NCBI GenBank assembly: GCA_928724745.1 | Contig: CAKMXJ010000019.1 | Span: 62,001-126,000, forward strand | Length of the DNA: 64,000 nt | Direction: 5' to 3' | DNA from: Anthracocystis setariae | Taxonomy: Eukaryota; Basidiomycota; Ustilaginomycetes; Ustilaginales; Ustilaginaceae | Shown here: piece by piece, positions 30,821 to 41,351 of the stretch | Numbering within the stretch: the stretch's first letter is position 1 | How the letters are laid out: every line of letters starts with the position of its first letter | Program-made: the position numbers and the translations under genes | Notes under the pieces: generated by a model | Told to the model about the DNA's origin: nothing | Databases searched by the model: none | Seen by the model: the letters and a program-made list of their open reading frames with translations, nothing else

Positions 30821-33340
30821 TTACGTGTAGTTAGCCAAATGTTGGGTGAGCAACGTGCGTAACGTGTCGAGGTCTACTGCGAGCGGTTGGTTCGTCACCT
30901 TTGTGGTGGTGGTGGTGGTGGTGGGGCGCGTGGGAGATGGTGCGAACCGGATGGTGAGTAGACTTGGTTGAGTGAATGTGATTGTGCAAATCAAATTGAC
31001 GCTTTGAGCATGTTGATCGTCTTGCACCCAAACTTTTGCATGTCCTCGTAGAACATCCAATTGGCTAGCGCTCGAGTACGTCGCGCCTCCGCTGCAGCTG
31101 CGGGTGGAATCCACCATCGCGCCCAACACCCGCATCAATGTCTTCACCCCACCCGAATCCCGCTGGCTCCGAGTTACCGCAACCAACTCGACCTTGACCC
31201 TAACGCGCCTGTCGCTGGCTTCGGTCTGCATCTGCACTTGCTGCAACAGCGTTCCGAGCCTATGGACGAAGGACCAGTAATGAAGACCCACCACCACTGG
31301 ACCCAGCGTATCGAGCTTGCACAGCGCTGCACTACTCGCCCTACCTCCTGCGCCAATCCCCTTCGCCTTCGCCTTCCCCTTCCCCGCATCATCGCCATCT
31401 TTCGGCACCGAACTCTGCGCGTTTGTGGACTTCTTAGGTACTGCGAGTGCCGCCGCCTTGATCGCGGCAGCACGCGCGGCTGCATCGCTGCTCCTCGCCT
31501 TGGCAGTGGCGGTGACGAATGCTTGGTACTTGCGTAGCGGGCCGAGTCGTAAAAACGCCAGCAGCAGCGAAGCATGCGCTGCATACCGCGCTTTCCCGCC
31601 TCCTTCCGTGGTCTCTTCCGTCAAGGCGGTGGGGACTAGTTCCACCACCAAATCCAGTCGCTTGGTAAGCACGATTCGAACCGCCGACGATGTCAACCGC
31701 ACACCGAACGACGGAGGCAACTGTCGCGCTTGTGCAACCACATCGCCAAAGATCAGCTCGTCGCTCGCTTCGCGCGACGCATTCTGCAACTCGGTATCCA
31801 GGATCTGGCCTGCGATCTTGACGTCGTCCACCAAGGGCGTCGCGGGTGCATCCGAGGTCCATTCCAGCCTCTCCTGCGCCGCTCCTTGCCTGCTTGAATC
31901 CGCACTGGCTGTGGGCGGCCATAGAACAAATCGCACGCGCAGTCGACGATACATGCGATCCGGAAAGACCAGTTTGGCCCTCGTATCCGCATCTGGAGCG
32001 AGCGTCGAAGTGTCGGCCCAATACGCTATACTGCGTCTCCGGAGTTCAAGAGGCGCTTCAGGCAGACCGAACCCGATCCACGCATCTCGGGCTCCTTCGA
32101 CCTTGATTTTTCCTTCCGAAGTGACGATGGGTGTGCCGAACCCTTGCAGCCCTGCTGGCTTCTTTTTGTTTTTCTTCTTGAGCTCCGCTTTGTTGGCTTG
32201 ACTCTGTGCGTCCTCCTCCGCTTGCTGGTTCTCGTTATCGTTATCATCGCCCACCCCGAAGCGCTCAACATCGAGCAACGGCCTGCCCGGGGTAAGCCCC
32301 CATCCACGCCCATGAAGCCCGATCAAACTCCTCCACCGCTCCCTGTTCGCCGCATGACCCTTGCGCAACTCGTCCCCCGCACTCGCCAGCAACTCGGCCG
32401 CATTGCCAATCGCCTTGCGCTTCGTCTCCAACACCACTTTGAACTCTCTCAACTTGTTCTGCTTAAAACCCTGAGCCGCCTCCAGCTCCTTCTTCGCCAG
32501 CTTCAACCCGTACTCGACCGAGGATGGGTCTTGCAGCACCTCGTCATCGTCCTCAACCAGTGCGTCGTCGTCGTCGGCGTCGTCGTCGTCGTCGGCGTCC
32601 GGGTGGTTGGTGTTGCGTCGGACGGCGGTGGAGGTGTTGAGGCTTGTTTTGGAGAGCGCGATCGAGAGTGGGTCCAGGATGAACTCGTCTTCGCGATGGG
32701 TTTGGGTTGTGAGATGGCTGAAGATCCCCAGAGGAGCTTGAGGTTTGGTTGTAGCTGGGCCGGAACGGTTGGAAGCTGCGCCTATCGAGGGAGCGGGGGA
32801 TCCCATCCTTCCCGCCGCCACGTTGCTACTAGTTGATGCGGTAGTGTTGGAACGATGTTGCTTGATGAGCATCCCCACCAACTGATGTGCATGGATCGAG
32901 TTGAAATGGGCCACATCCAAACTCGCCAACACCTTATTCCTCAACTGGACGAACTCGGTCTCGGCTATAGTTCCACCCACCACCTCTCCCTCCCTCCGCA
33001 ACAACCCGCCCTCCTCGTCCCTCGCTGCGTCTTTCTCCCCAACGGAACCCTCCTCCTCCTCGTCGTCGTCATCATCGTCCGAACCATCGGTGTCGCGTGA
33101 CCGCTTAGCACGCACCAAATCCGAGCTACGGAATTGCGAAAAATCGCCGCGCTCAGCCCACAATCGACGCACATCGTCGCTCAGCTGCACACTCGCCGGC
33201 TTGCGAGTCGCAAAGATGTTGGTACCGTTTGCAGTGATGTCGTTGAGTTTGTTCTCGCGTTCAAACAACTGCGCGGAACTCGTCGCATCCGTGTAGATGT
33301 GGACCGGCTCCACAGACAGAGCCACCTCCGAGGACGTCAT
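30821..33340 (-). CDS. MED17: Mediator complex subunit Med17 (Srb4-like)
   Basis: 839 residues, intronless. The N-terminal pattern RRLWAERGDFSQFRSSDLV followed by an acidic DDDDDDEEEE block and the helix ARF-like VAHFNSIHAHQLVGMLIKQ fits Med17, where these segments sit in the head module. A central segment LREFKVVLETKRKAIGNAAE and ERWRSLIGLHGRGWGLTPGR matches the conserved tail of the N-terminal half. The C-terminal half contains long Ala/Lys-rich inserts (GKGKAKAKGIGAGG) and ends in Thr repeats (RPTTTTTTTKV). Med17 is essential for most Pol II transcription and contacts the polymerase and other head subunits. The assignment rests on motif pattern and general architecture rather than on a strong single signature, so it is less certain than most here. 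A palindromic upstream element is listed separately. Confidence 0.78.
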   Translation of the reverse strand: MTSSEVALSVEPVHIYTDATSSAQLFERENKLNDITANGTNIFATRKPASVQLSDDVRRLWAERGDFSQFRSSDLVRAKRSRDTDGSDDDDDDEEEEGSVGEKDAARDEEGGLLRREGEVVGGTIAETEFVQLRNKVLASLDVAHFNSIHAHQLVGMLIKQHRSNTTASTSSNVAAGRMGSPAPSIGAASNRSGPATTKPQAPLGIFSHLTTQTHREDEFILDPLSIALSKTSLNTSTAVRRNTNHPDADDDDDADDDDALVEDDDEVLQDPSSVEYGLKLAKKELEAAQGFKQNKLREFKVVLETKRKAIGNAAELLASAGDELRKGHAANRERWRSLIGLHGRGWGLTPGRPLLDVERFGVGDDNDNENQQAEEDAQSQANKAELKKKNKKKPAGLQGFGTPIVTSEGKIKVEGARDAWIGFGLPEAPLELRRRSIAYWADTSTLAPDADTRAKLVFPDRMYRRLRVRFVLWPPTASADSSRQGAAQERLEWTSDAPATPLVDDVKIAGQILDTELQNASREASDELIFGDVVAQARQLPPSFGVRLTSSAVRIVLTKRLDLVVELVPTALTEETTEGGGKARYAAHASLLLAFLRLGPLRKYQAFVTATAKARSSDAAARAAAIKAAALAVPKKSTNAQSSVPKDGDDAGKGKAKAKGIGAGGRASSAALCKLDTLGPVVVGLHYWSFVHRLGTLLQQVQMQTEASDRRVRVKVELVAVTRSQRDSGGVKTLMRVLGAMVDSTRSCSGGATYSSASQLDVLRGHAKVWVQDDQHAQSVNLICTITFTQPSLLTIRFAPSPTRPTTTTTTTKVTNQPLAVDLDTLRTLLTQHLANYT

Positions 33341-33824
33341 TGTTGATCAAATCATGTAGCTGAGGTTACGATGCCATGTCGAGAAGATGGATGATGGTGG
33401 TGGTGTGTCGGTGCAAAAAGTGAGATAGGAATGGTGGATTTGTGTCACGTGTGCACGTGACTAACGCTTAGTCAGCGTCTGCCAAGCACATTCCTTGGCC
33501 CGTCTCCTCACTCCTCGCTCCTCACCCCTCACTCCTCATGTATATATAGTCAAGGTCATTGCCGGATCTCTCTTCTTTGGAATCCACACACTACCTTTAC
33601 TATTCACATACTGCATACAAGCTGTGCATCGTGTGACAATTTGTGTATCTTCTCAACAGCGTCCGTGCGACACTTGTCTAATTCAATTTTGCGGTATTTT
33701 TTTGACACCAATTTTCGTGGTATTTCTCGTTCTCTCGCACCGACTTGTTCAGCATGATCTAAAGTAGCAAGGATATAATAATCTATGATGAGAGCTATCC
33801 TCTAGGTACACGCTGACGCTGAAA
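33341..33824. promoter_or_regulatory. MED17 upstream / PMR1 downstream region
   Basis: 0.48 kb between two minus-strand genes. It holds a compact regulatory-looking cluster at 33446-33474 and a tatatata stretch near 33540. No gene seen. Confidence 0.5.
33446..33474. promoter_or_regulatory. Double CACGTG box joined to a TGACTAA palindrome
   Basis: CACGTG occurs at 33446-33451 and again at 33454-33459. The second overlaps TGACTAA (33458-33464), which is mirrored by TTAGTCA at 33468-33474 across a 3-bp centre. CACGTG is the core site of Cbf1/Pho4-type bHLH factors and TGACTAA resembles bZIP (AP-1/Yap) sites. The cluster lies 106-134 bp upstream of the MED17 ATG. Factor identity is inference. 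Confidence 0.5.
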
Positions 33825-36800
33825 CTAGGCCCAATCACCCCCACTCCTCTCAGCATCCTTATTCTCCTCGTCGATAACCCTCCTCTCGAACCTCCTCCTG
33901 ACTTCGTGCAGTGCAAAACTGATCCCAGCAATGAACACCAACAAGACCAGATCCTTCAACGCCAACGCGGTGGTTTGAAACACACCTTGCAATGGTGGCA
34001 GATACACCATGGCCATCTGAGCCACGAGCGAGATGCTCACAGTCAAGCCTAGCATCTTGTTCGCCGTCAATGGTGTGTATAGCCCGCGGTTCTGAACAGC
34101 AGAGACCAGATCGAGCAACACAAAACAGGTAAACGTCATCGTCGAGTCTCGCTGATCCGCCACCTTGCCAACGCCTCCTTCGAGATCGAGGTCAGCCGGT
34201 ACAAGCTCGTGAATATACACGTACAGAGTGCCAAGTACGACCATAGTCGCGCTGAAGCCGATGCGGTAGAACAGCCGCTTGCTGAGCACGGGCGCGTCTT
34301 TCTTGCGAGGAGGCTTGGCCATCACGCTGCTGCGGTCCACCGGGTCGACACCCAAACTCTGGCTCGGCGGCCCGTCCATCAGAATGTTGATGAATAGGAT
34401 CTGCATCGCGTTGAGCGGGAGTTTGAGACGAAATGCCGTCGAGAGCGTGATCAGCGTGAGGGCTGCGACCGCGGTGGAGAGTTGGAATGAAAGAAAGTTC
34501 TGAATGTTGTAGAAGATGCCTTTGCCCTCTTCGACAGCAGCTAGAATCGTGGCAAAATTGTCGTCAACAAGGATCACATCCGCCGCCTCCTTGGCTACAT
34601 CCGTTCCACCTTTACCCATCGAGATGCCGATCTCGGCCATCTTGAGTGCAGGAGCATCGTTGACTCCGTCGCCCGTCATGGCAACCACAGCTCCAGAGGC
34701 TTGGAATGCCGAGATGATGCTCATCTTGTGACGCGGTGTAGTGCGAGCAAACACGGAAACGCTCGAGATACGCTCCCCCAACTGCCTCTCGGTCAGCGCA
34801 TCGATCTGTCTTCCGGTGAGGACACCTGTTCTCTCGGAGGTGAGACTCCCTGAAAGGATGCCCAACTGCTTGGCCATGGCCACCGCCGTGTCCTCGCAAT
34901 CACCCGTGATCATGACCACCTGCACTCCACCTCGAGCCAGCGATGCGATGGCTTCCTTGACTCCAGCCCGTGGCGGGTCCTGCATTGCCTGGAGCCCCGA
35001 AAACGTCGACGACTTTGAGTCGAGGCTACCAGCTGGACCGGACGCGAAACCGATGACACGCAACCCTTGGCTGGCCAGCTTCGCTGCCGATTCGATCACT
35101 TTCTTCCTCCACGCTTCATCGAGCTTGACTTTCGAGCCGTCGGCATCCAAAATAGTCGAGCACTTTTCCAACACCACCTCAAACGCGCCCTTGACATAGA
35201 CCAACTCGCCCGCACCGGCGCCTGCGGTAGTGAGCGTACCTGTGACAGCCATGAACTTGGTCTCGGAGTCGAACGCCACCTCGGAGCTCTTTTTGAAGTA
35301 CGGACGTTGGTCCTCCAATCCAAACGATTTGAGCACGTTGACGAGGGCCACGTCGGTGGCCTGGCCGACGTTGGTGCCGTGCTGGTTGCGGTGGGAGTTG
35401 TTGCAGAGGTTGCCCGTGAGCAGGATGCGCGCCAACGCTTGTGTGTGCTTGTGCGACATGTGCTGTGATACGTCGATGATACCATCTTCGGCGGTGTAGC
35501 ATTTGACAACGGTCATTTCGTTGGTGGTCAAGGTTCCGGTCTTGTCTGAGCAGACGACTGAGACGGATCCGAGCGTTTCGACCGAGGGAAGCTTCTTGAC
35601 AATCGCCTTGCGGTGCGACATCCTCAGCACTCCCAACGCCAGGGTGACGGTGACGACGATGGGGAGACCTTCCGGGATGGCAGCGACAGCGAGCGATACG
35701 CCGATAGTGAACATGTCCAACCATGGTCTGTTCTGCCAAACGCCCATCAAACAGATGACGGCAATGACGGCAAAGGAGATCATGCTCAGCTTTTTGGCCA
35801 GCTCGTCCATGCTGAGTTGCAGCGGGGTTCTCTTCTCCACCACCTCGTTGACCATGCTGAAGATCATGCCAAACTCGGTGCTAGCGCCCGTCCCTACCAC
35901 GATGCCTTTGCCATGGCCGGACTTGACCAAGGTACCCATGAAAGCAATATTCTCCCTTTCGTTGATCGAAGTGACTGCGGGCGCATCACCACCTTGTGCA
36001 CTACTCGCGGCTGGCCTGGGCACCACATCGGCATGCTTCCTCCTGGGCTTGATCTCGCCGGTGAGCGTACTCTCATCCACTTGGAGCGCTACACACTCTG
36101 CAATCCTTACATCCGCCGGGATGCGATCTCCTGTGCTGAACACCACGATATCTCCCGGGACAAGCTCATTGGCCAACACGTTGGTTGTGGCTCCGTCGCG
36201 GACGAGGTGGCAGTAGTGGGGTACGAGCTTGTTGAGAGCTTCCAAGGATTTTTCGGACTTCTGCTCTTGGTAGAATGCGACGGAGATGACGATGATGATG
36301 GCGATGGTGATGGAGACGGCGTCGTCGATTTGGCCGATGAAGAGCGACACGGCGGCGGAGCCGAGGAGGAGGAGGATGAGTGGTTCTTGGAATTGGGCGA
36401 GAAACTTTTGCAGCGGAGGATCCGAAGCGCCGACGGAGAACTCGTTGTATCCGCCTGCTTGACGTCGAGCCTCATGAACGAGGAGCGGAGACAGCCCGGT
36501 TTGCAGCGATGGACAGTCAAGTGCTTCGAGGCACTGTTGAGTAGTAAGATGGGTGTAATGCGCCGACGCCGACTGTGGCGAGGCATCTTGGGCGATGTTT
36601 ATTGATGTGGCTGCATCGAAAGCGTTGGGTAGGTGCGACGTGCCGTTGGGGCGTGGAGGCGAGCTGAAGGGAGCATAAGCGTGGTGATGGTGATCGTTGT
36701 GGCCATAGGGATCGTCCGGATTGGCTTTGCGTAGGGTGGTGCTGAAGGCGAACTGGCCGGGAGCTGGGAGATACGAGGGGGAGGAAGGCGATATTGTAGC

Positions 36801-36866
36801 ATGCTGTAGATCATGTTGATCATATTCCGAGGTGAGCACACTGCGATATCGATTTGGAGCAGTCAT
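33825..36866 (-). CDS. PMR1: Golgi Ca2+/Mn2+ P-type ATPase Pmr1
   Basis: 1013 residues, intronless. P-type ATPase signatures are all present: the actuator region (DKTGTLT partner motif TGE in LTGEIKPRR), the M4 ion-binding PEGLP (AAIPEGLPIVV), the phosphorylation site CSDKTGTLTTNEM and the hinge TGDGVNDAPALK. In M6, QILFINILMDGPPSQSLG carries the Gln at the position linked to Mn2+ transport in Pmr1 (SPCA) pumps. The N-terminal 90 residues are long, polar and His-rich. Pmr1 loads Ca2+ and Mn2+ into the Golgi for glycosylation and secretion. Length is slightly above the yeast protein (950) because of the N-terminal extension. The C-terminus is short and charged. Very confident. Confidence 0.95.
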   Translation of the reverse strand: MTAPNRYRSVLTSEYDQHDLQHATISPSSPSYLPAPGQFAFSTTLRKANPDDPYGHNDHHHHAYAPFSSPPRPNGTSHLPNAFDAATSINIAQDASPQSASAHYTHLTTQQCLEALDCPSLQTGLSPLLVHEARRQAGGYNEFSVGASDPPLQKFLAQFQEPLILLLLGSAAVSLFIGQIDDAVSITIAIIIVISVAFYQEQKSEKSLEALNKLVPHYCHLVRDGATTNVLANELVPGDIVVFSTGDRIPADVRIAECVALQVDESTLTGEIKPRRKHADVVPRPAASSAQGGDAPAVTSINERENIAFMGTLVKSGHGKGIVVGTGASTEFGMIFSMVNEVVEKRTPLQLSMDELAKKLSMISFAVIAVICLMGVWQNRPWLDMFTIGVSLAVAAIPEGLPIVVTVTLALGVLRMSHRKAIVKKLPSVETLGSVSVVCSDKTGTLTTNEMTVVKCYTAEDGIIDVSQHMSHKHTQALARILLTGNLCNNSHRNQHGTNVGQATDVALVNVLKSFGLEDQRPYFKKSSEVAFDSETKFMAVTGTLTTAGAGAGELVYVKGAFEVVLEKCSTILDADGSKVKLDEAWRKKVIESAAKLASQGLRVIGFASGPAGSLDSKSSTFSGLQAMQDPPRAGVKEAIASLARGGVQVVMITGDCEDTAVAMAKQLGILSGSLTSERTGVLTGRQIDALTERQLGERISSVSVFARTTPRHKMSIISAFQASGAVVAMTGDGVNDAPALKMAEIGISMGKGGTDVAKEAADVILVDDNFATILAAVEEGKGIFYNIQNFLSFQLSTAVAALTLITLSTAFRLKLPLNAMQILFINILMDGPPSQSLGVDPVDRSSVMAKPPRKKDAPVLSKRLFYRIGFSATMVVLGTLYVYIHELVPADLDLEGGVGKVADQRDSTMTFTCFVLLDLVSAVQNRGLYTPLTANKMLGLTVSISLVAQMAMVYLPPLQGVFQTTALALKDLVLLVFIAGISFALHEVRRRFERRVIDEENKDAERSGGDWA

Positions 36867-37771
36867 GATGGTCGTCGGTCGAGTCGAGCCGAGCCGAGAT
36901 GAGTTCTTGTGTCTAGCAAGGCGTTACTTGGACCTTTTTTTGGATTACACTCGGTTATACGGCAGCATCCCTTTTCTGCGTGCAAAATGTTTCGCCCTAC
37001 GGATCGCTACGATATAGATCAAGGATGTACGAGCGGATGAAGCTGGTCAAACGAGTCGAGAGTGAGTGGTAAGTGAGTGATTGGATTCGAGAAGAATGAC
37101 AGAATGTGAATGCCTAGGATGGGCAGAGGCCAAAATCCGTGCGCTGTGTGTGTGTGACACGTTTGGAAGAGAAACACACACAAATGCGCACAAATCGCCA
37201 TTATTATTATTTATTATTATTTTTTAATATTTTCAGCAATAAATGTGAATAATGTGCCCATTTTGCCCACCGCCCACCGCCAATTTTAGTTGTGGCTTGT
37301 GGAGCTGGCTTGACATTCACCCTCTGTGCTCCATCGCTTCAGATCGACACACTTCACCTTTGCTTTCTTGTTCACTCAATCGCTTTCAACACCATCTAGG
37401 CCACAAGAGTGTCATGACATGCGCTGAATAGACCTAGTCGAATTGGCACAACAGGAGATGGGCTAAAAGTACAGTTTTGTGGGGGACAGGCAAACAAGAT
37501 GGATGGCAAAAATGGTGACTCTGGATAAAGGCCATGGGCTTTGTCTGGCGTGGTCGAATGCCTTGCAGAGCTCTGCAGAGCACCTAAGCAATAGCGTCAC
37601 CGAAGTGTAAGACTGGCCAAGACATAAGTCGCTGACTTCCAACATGTCCAGAGTGGAGCTGATGGTAGCAAATCGAGTCGCTAAAGGCAATCACCTCCAA
37701 CCTGCAAGGTTTGCGCACTGTCTTGCAAAGTCGATCGTGAGCCTGGGTGTGATTCTACTGAGTCTTGCTGC
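36867..37771. other. Intergenic region upstream of PMR1
   Basis: 0.9 kb between PMR1 and RPB8, both on the minus strand. It should include the PMR1 promoter and the RPB8 3' UTR. An ATT-rich low-complexity block (attattatttattattatt) lies at 37201-37230. No gene seen. Confidence 0.5.
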
Positions 37772-38377
37772 TTAACGCATGAGCAGGTACACGTTGGAGC
37801 CGATAGTGATGTTGCTCATATGTCTAAAGTTGCCCGTCAACGCCATCATCAGCCCACCGAACGAGCCGTACACCGTAACCTCATCCGAGACCTTCTCGTC
37901 GTATCGGTAGATCTTTCCGTACATGACGTAGTCAAAGTCATCCGCAATGCCGCCGTTGCCAGGTTGGTCGAGTCTCCAGGCATCCCTCTCGGCTGCTGCC
38001 GATGCTGCGTCCTGCTCGCCATCTGCACCGTCGGTCTTGTTGGCGGCGTCCTTTTTGAGTGTCGAAGCCAGCTGGAACGTGAGTTGCTGCCCTTCAGAAA
38101 CAGGCCAGATATCGGTAGCAATGTCGATCGAGAGCGTCATCTCGAGCGAAGGTGACGAGGCGATAATACGCGACACTGTGCAGACAACACGAGACGGTCA
38201 TGAATCGGAGCGAGTAAGGGTCAGTCTCAAGTTGGATTCGAACGAGCGAGTGCACGGTTGAAAGTGGCAAGATAAAGCAGGTTACAGGGGTGGATGCTTA
38301 CCTCGGTCGAATTTCTTGCCATCAGGGTCGATCTGAGTGACCACAAATTGGGTATCAAAGAGGTTGGTGGGGTCCAT
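37772..38377 (-). CDS. RPB8: RNA polymerase I/II/III shared subunit Rpb8 (RPABC3), two exons
   Basis: Exon 1 is 38302-38377 (76 nt) and exon 2 is 37772-38175, giving 159 residues. Exon 1 is too short to appear as a long open frame: MDPTNLFDTQFVVTQIDPDG then KKFDR. The 126-nt intron has a GTAAGC donor and a CACAG acceptor, and joins Asp-Arg to Val-Ser-Arg-Ile. Exon 2 carries the Rpb8 signature: LTLSIDIATDIWPVSEGQ-like strand, DDFDYVMYGKIYRYDE, VYGSFGGLMMALTGNFRHM and the C-terminal NVYLLMR. An Ala/Asp-rich loop insertion (residues about 75-100) makes it longer than yeast Rpb8 (146). The protein has an OB-like fold and sits in all three nuclear RNA polymerases. The divergent partner GGPP synthase starts about 540 bp away. 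Confidence 0.93.
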
Positions 38378-38920
38378 TTTGGTGGTCTGCAGTCGTATCT
38401 GTTGGTTCCAAGTCGGTAGGGTAACGCGAATGCAGCTGCGATTGGCAGTATCCTTGAATCAGCTGTATGCCAAGTGTAAATGATGCACGGTGACCCGACG
38501 AGGTGAAAGAAAAGGTGAGGGACGGGATCAAGACGATGTGATAGAGTTGCAGCTCTCCAAATTTCAGAGGTTCTTCTCGGATTTGCGCGATTTCTCGGAA
38601 CTCGTTCAAAAAGTGGACGCTTGTGTGGCTTTTCAATCGGGAAAGCCTTCTGAATCGGGCCACAGCAAATGAATTTCAGATACGAGGTAACGGTGATACA
38701 CTAAGGACCCTTTAGATCGGCAGGATGGCTGACGATCCAAACCGCACAGCAGCGCACCGCAACATTCCTCCACTTTCCGCGGCAATTCGCAATTACAGTA
38801 ATTAACGCCCCGCCTGTCATCATCATCTTGCATTGCTCCTATCCTCCGTCCTTCATTGTCCTTCATGTCTCGCTGCAACCATCCACATACCCCCCGCTAG
38901 AAGGTGCACGCAAAGCAAGT
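38378..38920. promoter_or_regulatory. Divergent promoter, RPB8 / GGPP synthase
   Basis: 0.54 kb head-to-head region. The GGPP synthase frame is open into it but has no ATG before 38921. C/T-rich sequence leads to both starts. No distinct site stands out. Confidence 0.45.
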
Positions 38921-40153
38921 ATGACAACATCCACACCAGGACCATCCGTGCCCAACCTCTCGCAGACACCCTCCTCGACTGCAGGTGGTGATGCATCGTG
39001 GTACGATGCCATGCTCAGCCATCTCTCTTCACAACCTGCCTGGCCCGCGGATAAGGAGAATGCCATCCTCGAGCCATACACCTATCTCGACTCGAATCCA
39101 GGCAAGGAGGTGCGTACAAAGCTCATCGAAGCCTTCAACGTGTGGCTGCAGGTTCCGACGCGCAAGCTCGATTCGATCTGTGCCGTTGTACGTATGCTGC
39201 ACACCGCCTCGCTGCTCATGGACGACGTCGAAGACAACTCGGACCTCCGAAGAGGCATTCCCGTCGCACACAAGATATACGGCATTCCACAAACCATCAA
39301 TACCGCCAACTACGTGTATTTCCTCGTGTTTAGCGAGGTCTTCCGCATGAACCAAGACTCGTTCTCCCCCTCATCATCTCCGCCGCTCTCGCCGACTTTG
39401 GGTGGTACGGGCATGCCAAGAGCAACGGTGGAGAGGCTTGTGGTGGATGAGCTGATCAATCTTCATCGCGGACAGGGGATGGATTTGTTATGGCGAGACA
39501 GTCTAATCTGCCCGACCGAGGAAGAGTATGTCGAGATGGTGAACAACAAGACGGGCGGTCTGTTCCGCATCGCAGTCAAGCTCATGCTCTCGCAATCGCC
39601 CTCCGCCCGTACGGCTACGTTCCCGGATCTGATCCCTATCGTCAACCTCATCGGATTGTTATTCCAGATTTTGGACGACTATATGAACTTGCAAAGCAGC
39701 AAATACGCCGAAAACAAGGGATTCGCCGAAGACTTGACCGAGGGGAAATTCAGCTTCCCCATCATCCATTCGATTCGCGCGAGCGTCGGTCAAGATGGAG
39801 TTAAGCCATTCACCGCAGCCGGATCGAGTACAGGAGAGAAAGGAGGAGTGAATGCGTCCAATCCCAACGTCAACGTGAGTCCGACGCCAGACGCAGGTGT
39901 AGCAAGTGGCGCGGCCAATCGACAGATCCTCAACGTGCTCAAACAGCGGCCTACAGATTTGGCGACCAAACAGTACGCGGTCTCGTACATGCGTAACGTG
40001 ACCAAATCGTTCGACTACACCACCGACGTCCTACATCGTCTCGACGCTCAGGCTCACCAGGAGATTCAACGGCTCGAAGAACGTCTAGGCGTTCCCAATC
40101 CTCGTCTGAAAGCCATCCTCGAAGCGCTCAGCACAAGTTGGAAGTCGACATAG
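38921..40153 (+). CDS. BTS1: Geranylgeranyl diphosphate synthase
   Basis: 410 residues from the ATG at 38921; the frame runs open upstream but without an earlier ATG. The two aspartate-rich motifs of trans-prenyltransferases are present: [13 protein letters not shown] (first, residues about 98-110) and [19 protein letters not shown] (second). The spacing and the LRRG and [15 protein letters not shown] contexts are typical of fungal GGPP synthases. It would condense farnesyl and isopentenyl diphosphate to GGPP for protein prenylation, carotenoids and other isoprenoids. A Ser/Pro-rich insertion (residues about 146-160) and a longer one near residues 300-325 ([20 protein letters not shown]) lengthen it compared with yeast Bts1 (335). 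The 3' end has a G10 run and a T-rich tract just past the stop (about 40158-40190). It converges with the reductase gene, 112 bp apart. Confidence 0.93.
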   Translation: MTTSTPGPSVPNLSQTPSSTAGGDASWYDAMLSHLSSQPAWPADKENAILEPYTYLDSNPGKEVRTKLIEAFNVWLQVPTRKLDSICAVVRMLHTASLLMDDVEDNSDLRRGIPVAHKIYGIPQTINTANYVYFLVFSEVFRMNQDSFSPSSSPPLSPTLGGTGMPRATVERLVVDELINLHRGQGMDLLWRDSLICPTEEEYVEMVNNKTGGLFRIAVKLMLSQSPSARTATFPDLIPIVNLIGLLFQILDDYMNLQSSKYAENKGFAEDLTEGKFSFPIIHSIRASVGQDGVKPFTAAGSSTGEKGGVNASNPNVNVSPTPDAGVASGAANRQILNVLKQRPTDLATKQYAVSYMRNVTKSFDYTTDVLHRLDAQAHQEIQRLEERLGVPNPRLKAILEALSTSWKST

Positions 40154-40265
40154 ACCGGGGGGGGGGTTTTTTCCCTCCCTTTTTTTTTTCTTTCCCTGAC
40201 CTTGGCGATCATTGTTTTAATATCCATATTGAGAGACTGTTGCTGTGTGTGACGCGATGGACAGA

Positions 40266-41351
40266 TTAGAGTTTGGCGTTGGCATGTGAGTTTGAGTCTT
40301 CATTTCTGCGAGTCTGGGCCATCTTGAGCAGGGCGTAGAGCGTTTGGAGGCGAGGCATCTCGAGGCCGTTCCTGTGGGCGATTCGGATGGGGTTTCCGAG
40401 GATGACTTCGAGTTCCATTGGACGATTGGCTTGCCAGTCTAGGAGCATGCTTGGTTTTCCGAGTGTGTTTCGTTGGGTGGATTTGAGGATGCGGTCTGGG
40501 GAGGCGTGTTTTTGTGGGTTGAATGGGATGCCGAGGATTTTCGGGGCGGTGTTGAAGATCTCGGTCATGCAGGCGTGGAGGTGGGTGCGAAGGTCGGGGT
40601 CGAGCGACATGCGTGAGTTGGTAGTTCCTCCAGAGAGGACCGAGGATGGGTTCATGCTGGCGTTGATGCAGAGTTTGTGCCAGCGCGTTTGTTGCAGGGA
40701 GAGTTCCGGGGTTTGTTCGGCGTCTTTGATGCCGGTGGCAGTGAAGTAGTGGACGAGGTTGTGGATGTGGTGGTCGGTGAGGGAGGTGAGGGTGGAGAGG
40801 AGGGAGGGGGAGGAGAGGAGAGGGTTGGATTTGGCTTGACCGTTGGTGTAGGTGCCCATTGTGATGCGAGTCCATCGATTCTGTCGGATGACTCCGTGTT
40901 GGGTTTGTTCAGCACTGATTACGGTGACCGCACTGACGATGGGGTTCTCGGGGTACTCGATCCGATGAACCTCCTCAATCCCAACCCCATTTTGGATCAG
41001 CACGATACAGCTGCCATCCAGCCCGCGCGTCACCACCGGTCGGATATCATGCGCATCGTTGGTCACATCCGGCAAGGCCTTGGTAGTCACCACGACGAAA
41101 TTCCACTTGATCCCAGCGTCCCCCGCCTGCGCAATTGAGCTAAACACCTTGTGTGGTGTGAAATGGTAGTCCCCGAAAGAATGTGTCTGCAGCTTCACCC
41201 CATTCGCGGCGATGGCTTTGTAGTTGGACCGACAAACGAGCGAGACGTTGATAGGTACACCATTGTACGTCTGCTGCAGTTTGGAAGCATAGAAACAACC
41301 AACGGCACCTGCGCCAACGATCAAAATGTGCACTGGTGCTGGCTCGCCCAT
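40266..41351 (-). CDS. PAN5: 2-dehydropantoate 2-reductase (ketopantoate reductase)
   Basis: 361 residues, intronless, ATG at 41351. The N-terminal Rossmann motif VGAGAVGCFYASKL lies at residues about 12-25, followed by the ApbA/PanE pattern VVTTKALPDV and VLIQNGVGIEEV. The C-terminal helical domain holds WHKLCINASMNPSSVLSGGT, the substrate and catalytic region with Lys and Asn, and the end block LDWQANRPMELEVILGNPIR. It reduces 2-dehydropantoate to pantoate with NADPH in pantothenate and CoA synthesis. Length is normal for fungal members. Some fungal paralogues of this family have other roles, so the enzyme activity is likely but not proven. Confidence 0.88.
   Translation of the reverse strand: MGEPAPVHILIVGAGAVGCFYASKLQQTYNGVPINVSLVCRSNYKAIAANGVKLQTHSFGDYHFTPHKVFSSIAQAGDAGIKWNFVVVTTKALPDVTNDAHDIRPVVTRGLDGSCIVLIQNGVGIEEVHRIEYPENPIVSAVTVISAEQTQHGVIRQNRWTRITMGTYTNGQAKSNPLLSSPSLLSTLTSLTDHHIHNLVHYFTATGIKDAEQTPELSLQQTRWHKLCINASMNPSSVLSGGTTNSRMSLDPDLRTHLHACMTEIFNTAPKILGIPFNPQKHASPDRILKSTQRNTLGKPSMLLDWQANRPMELEVILGNPIRIAHRNGLEMPRLQTLYALLKMAQTRRNEDSNSHANAKL

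Noticed and set aside
38828..38920. N-terminal extension of GGPP synthase
   Set aside because: The frame is open but begins with TTG and has no ATG; the first ATG is at 38921.
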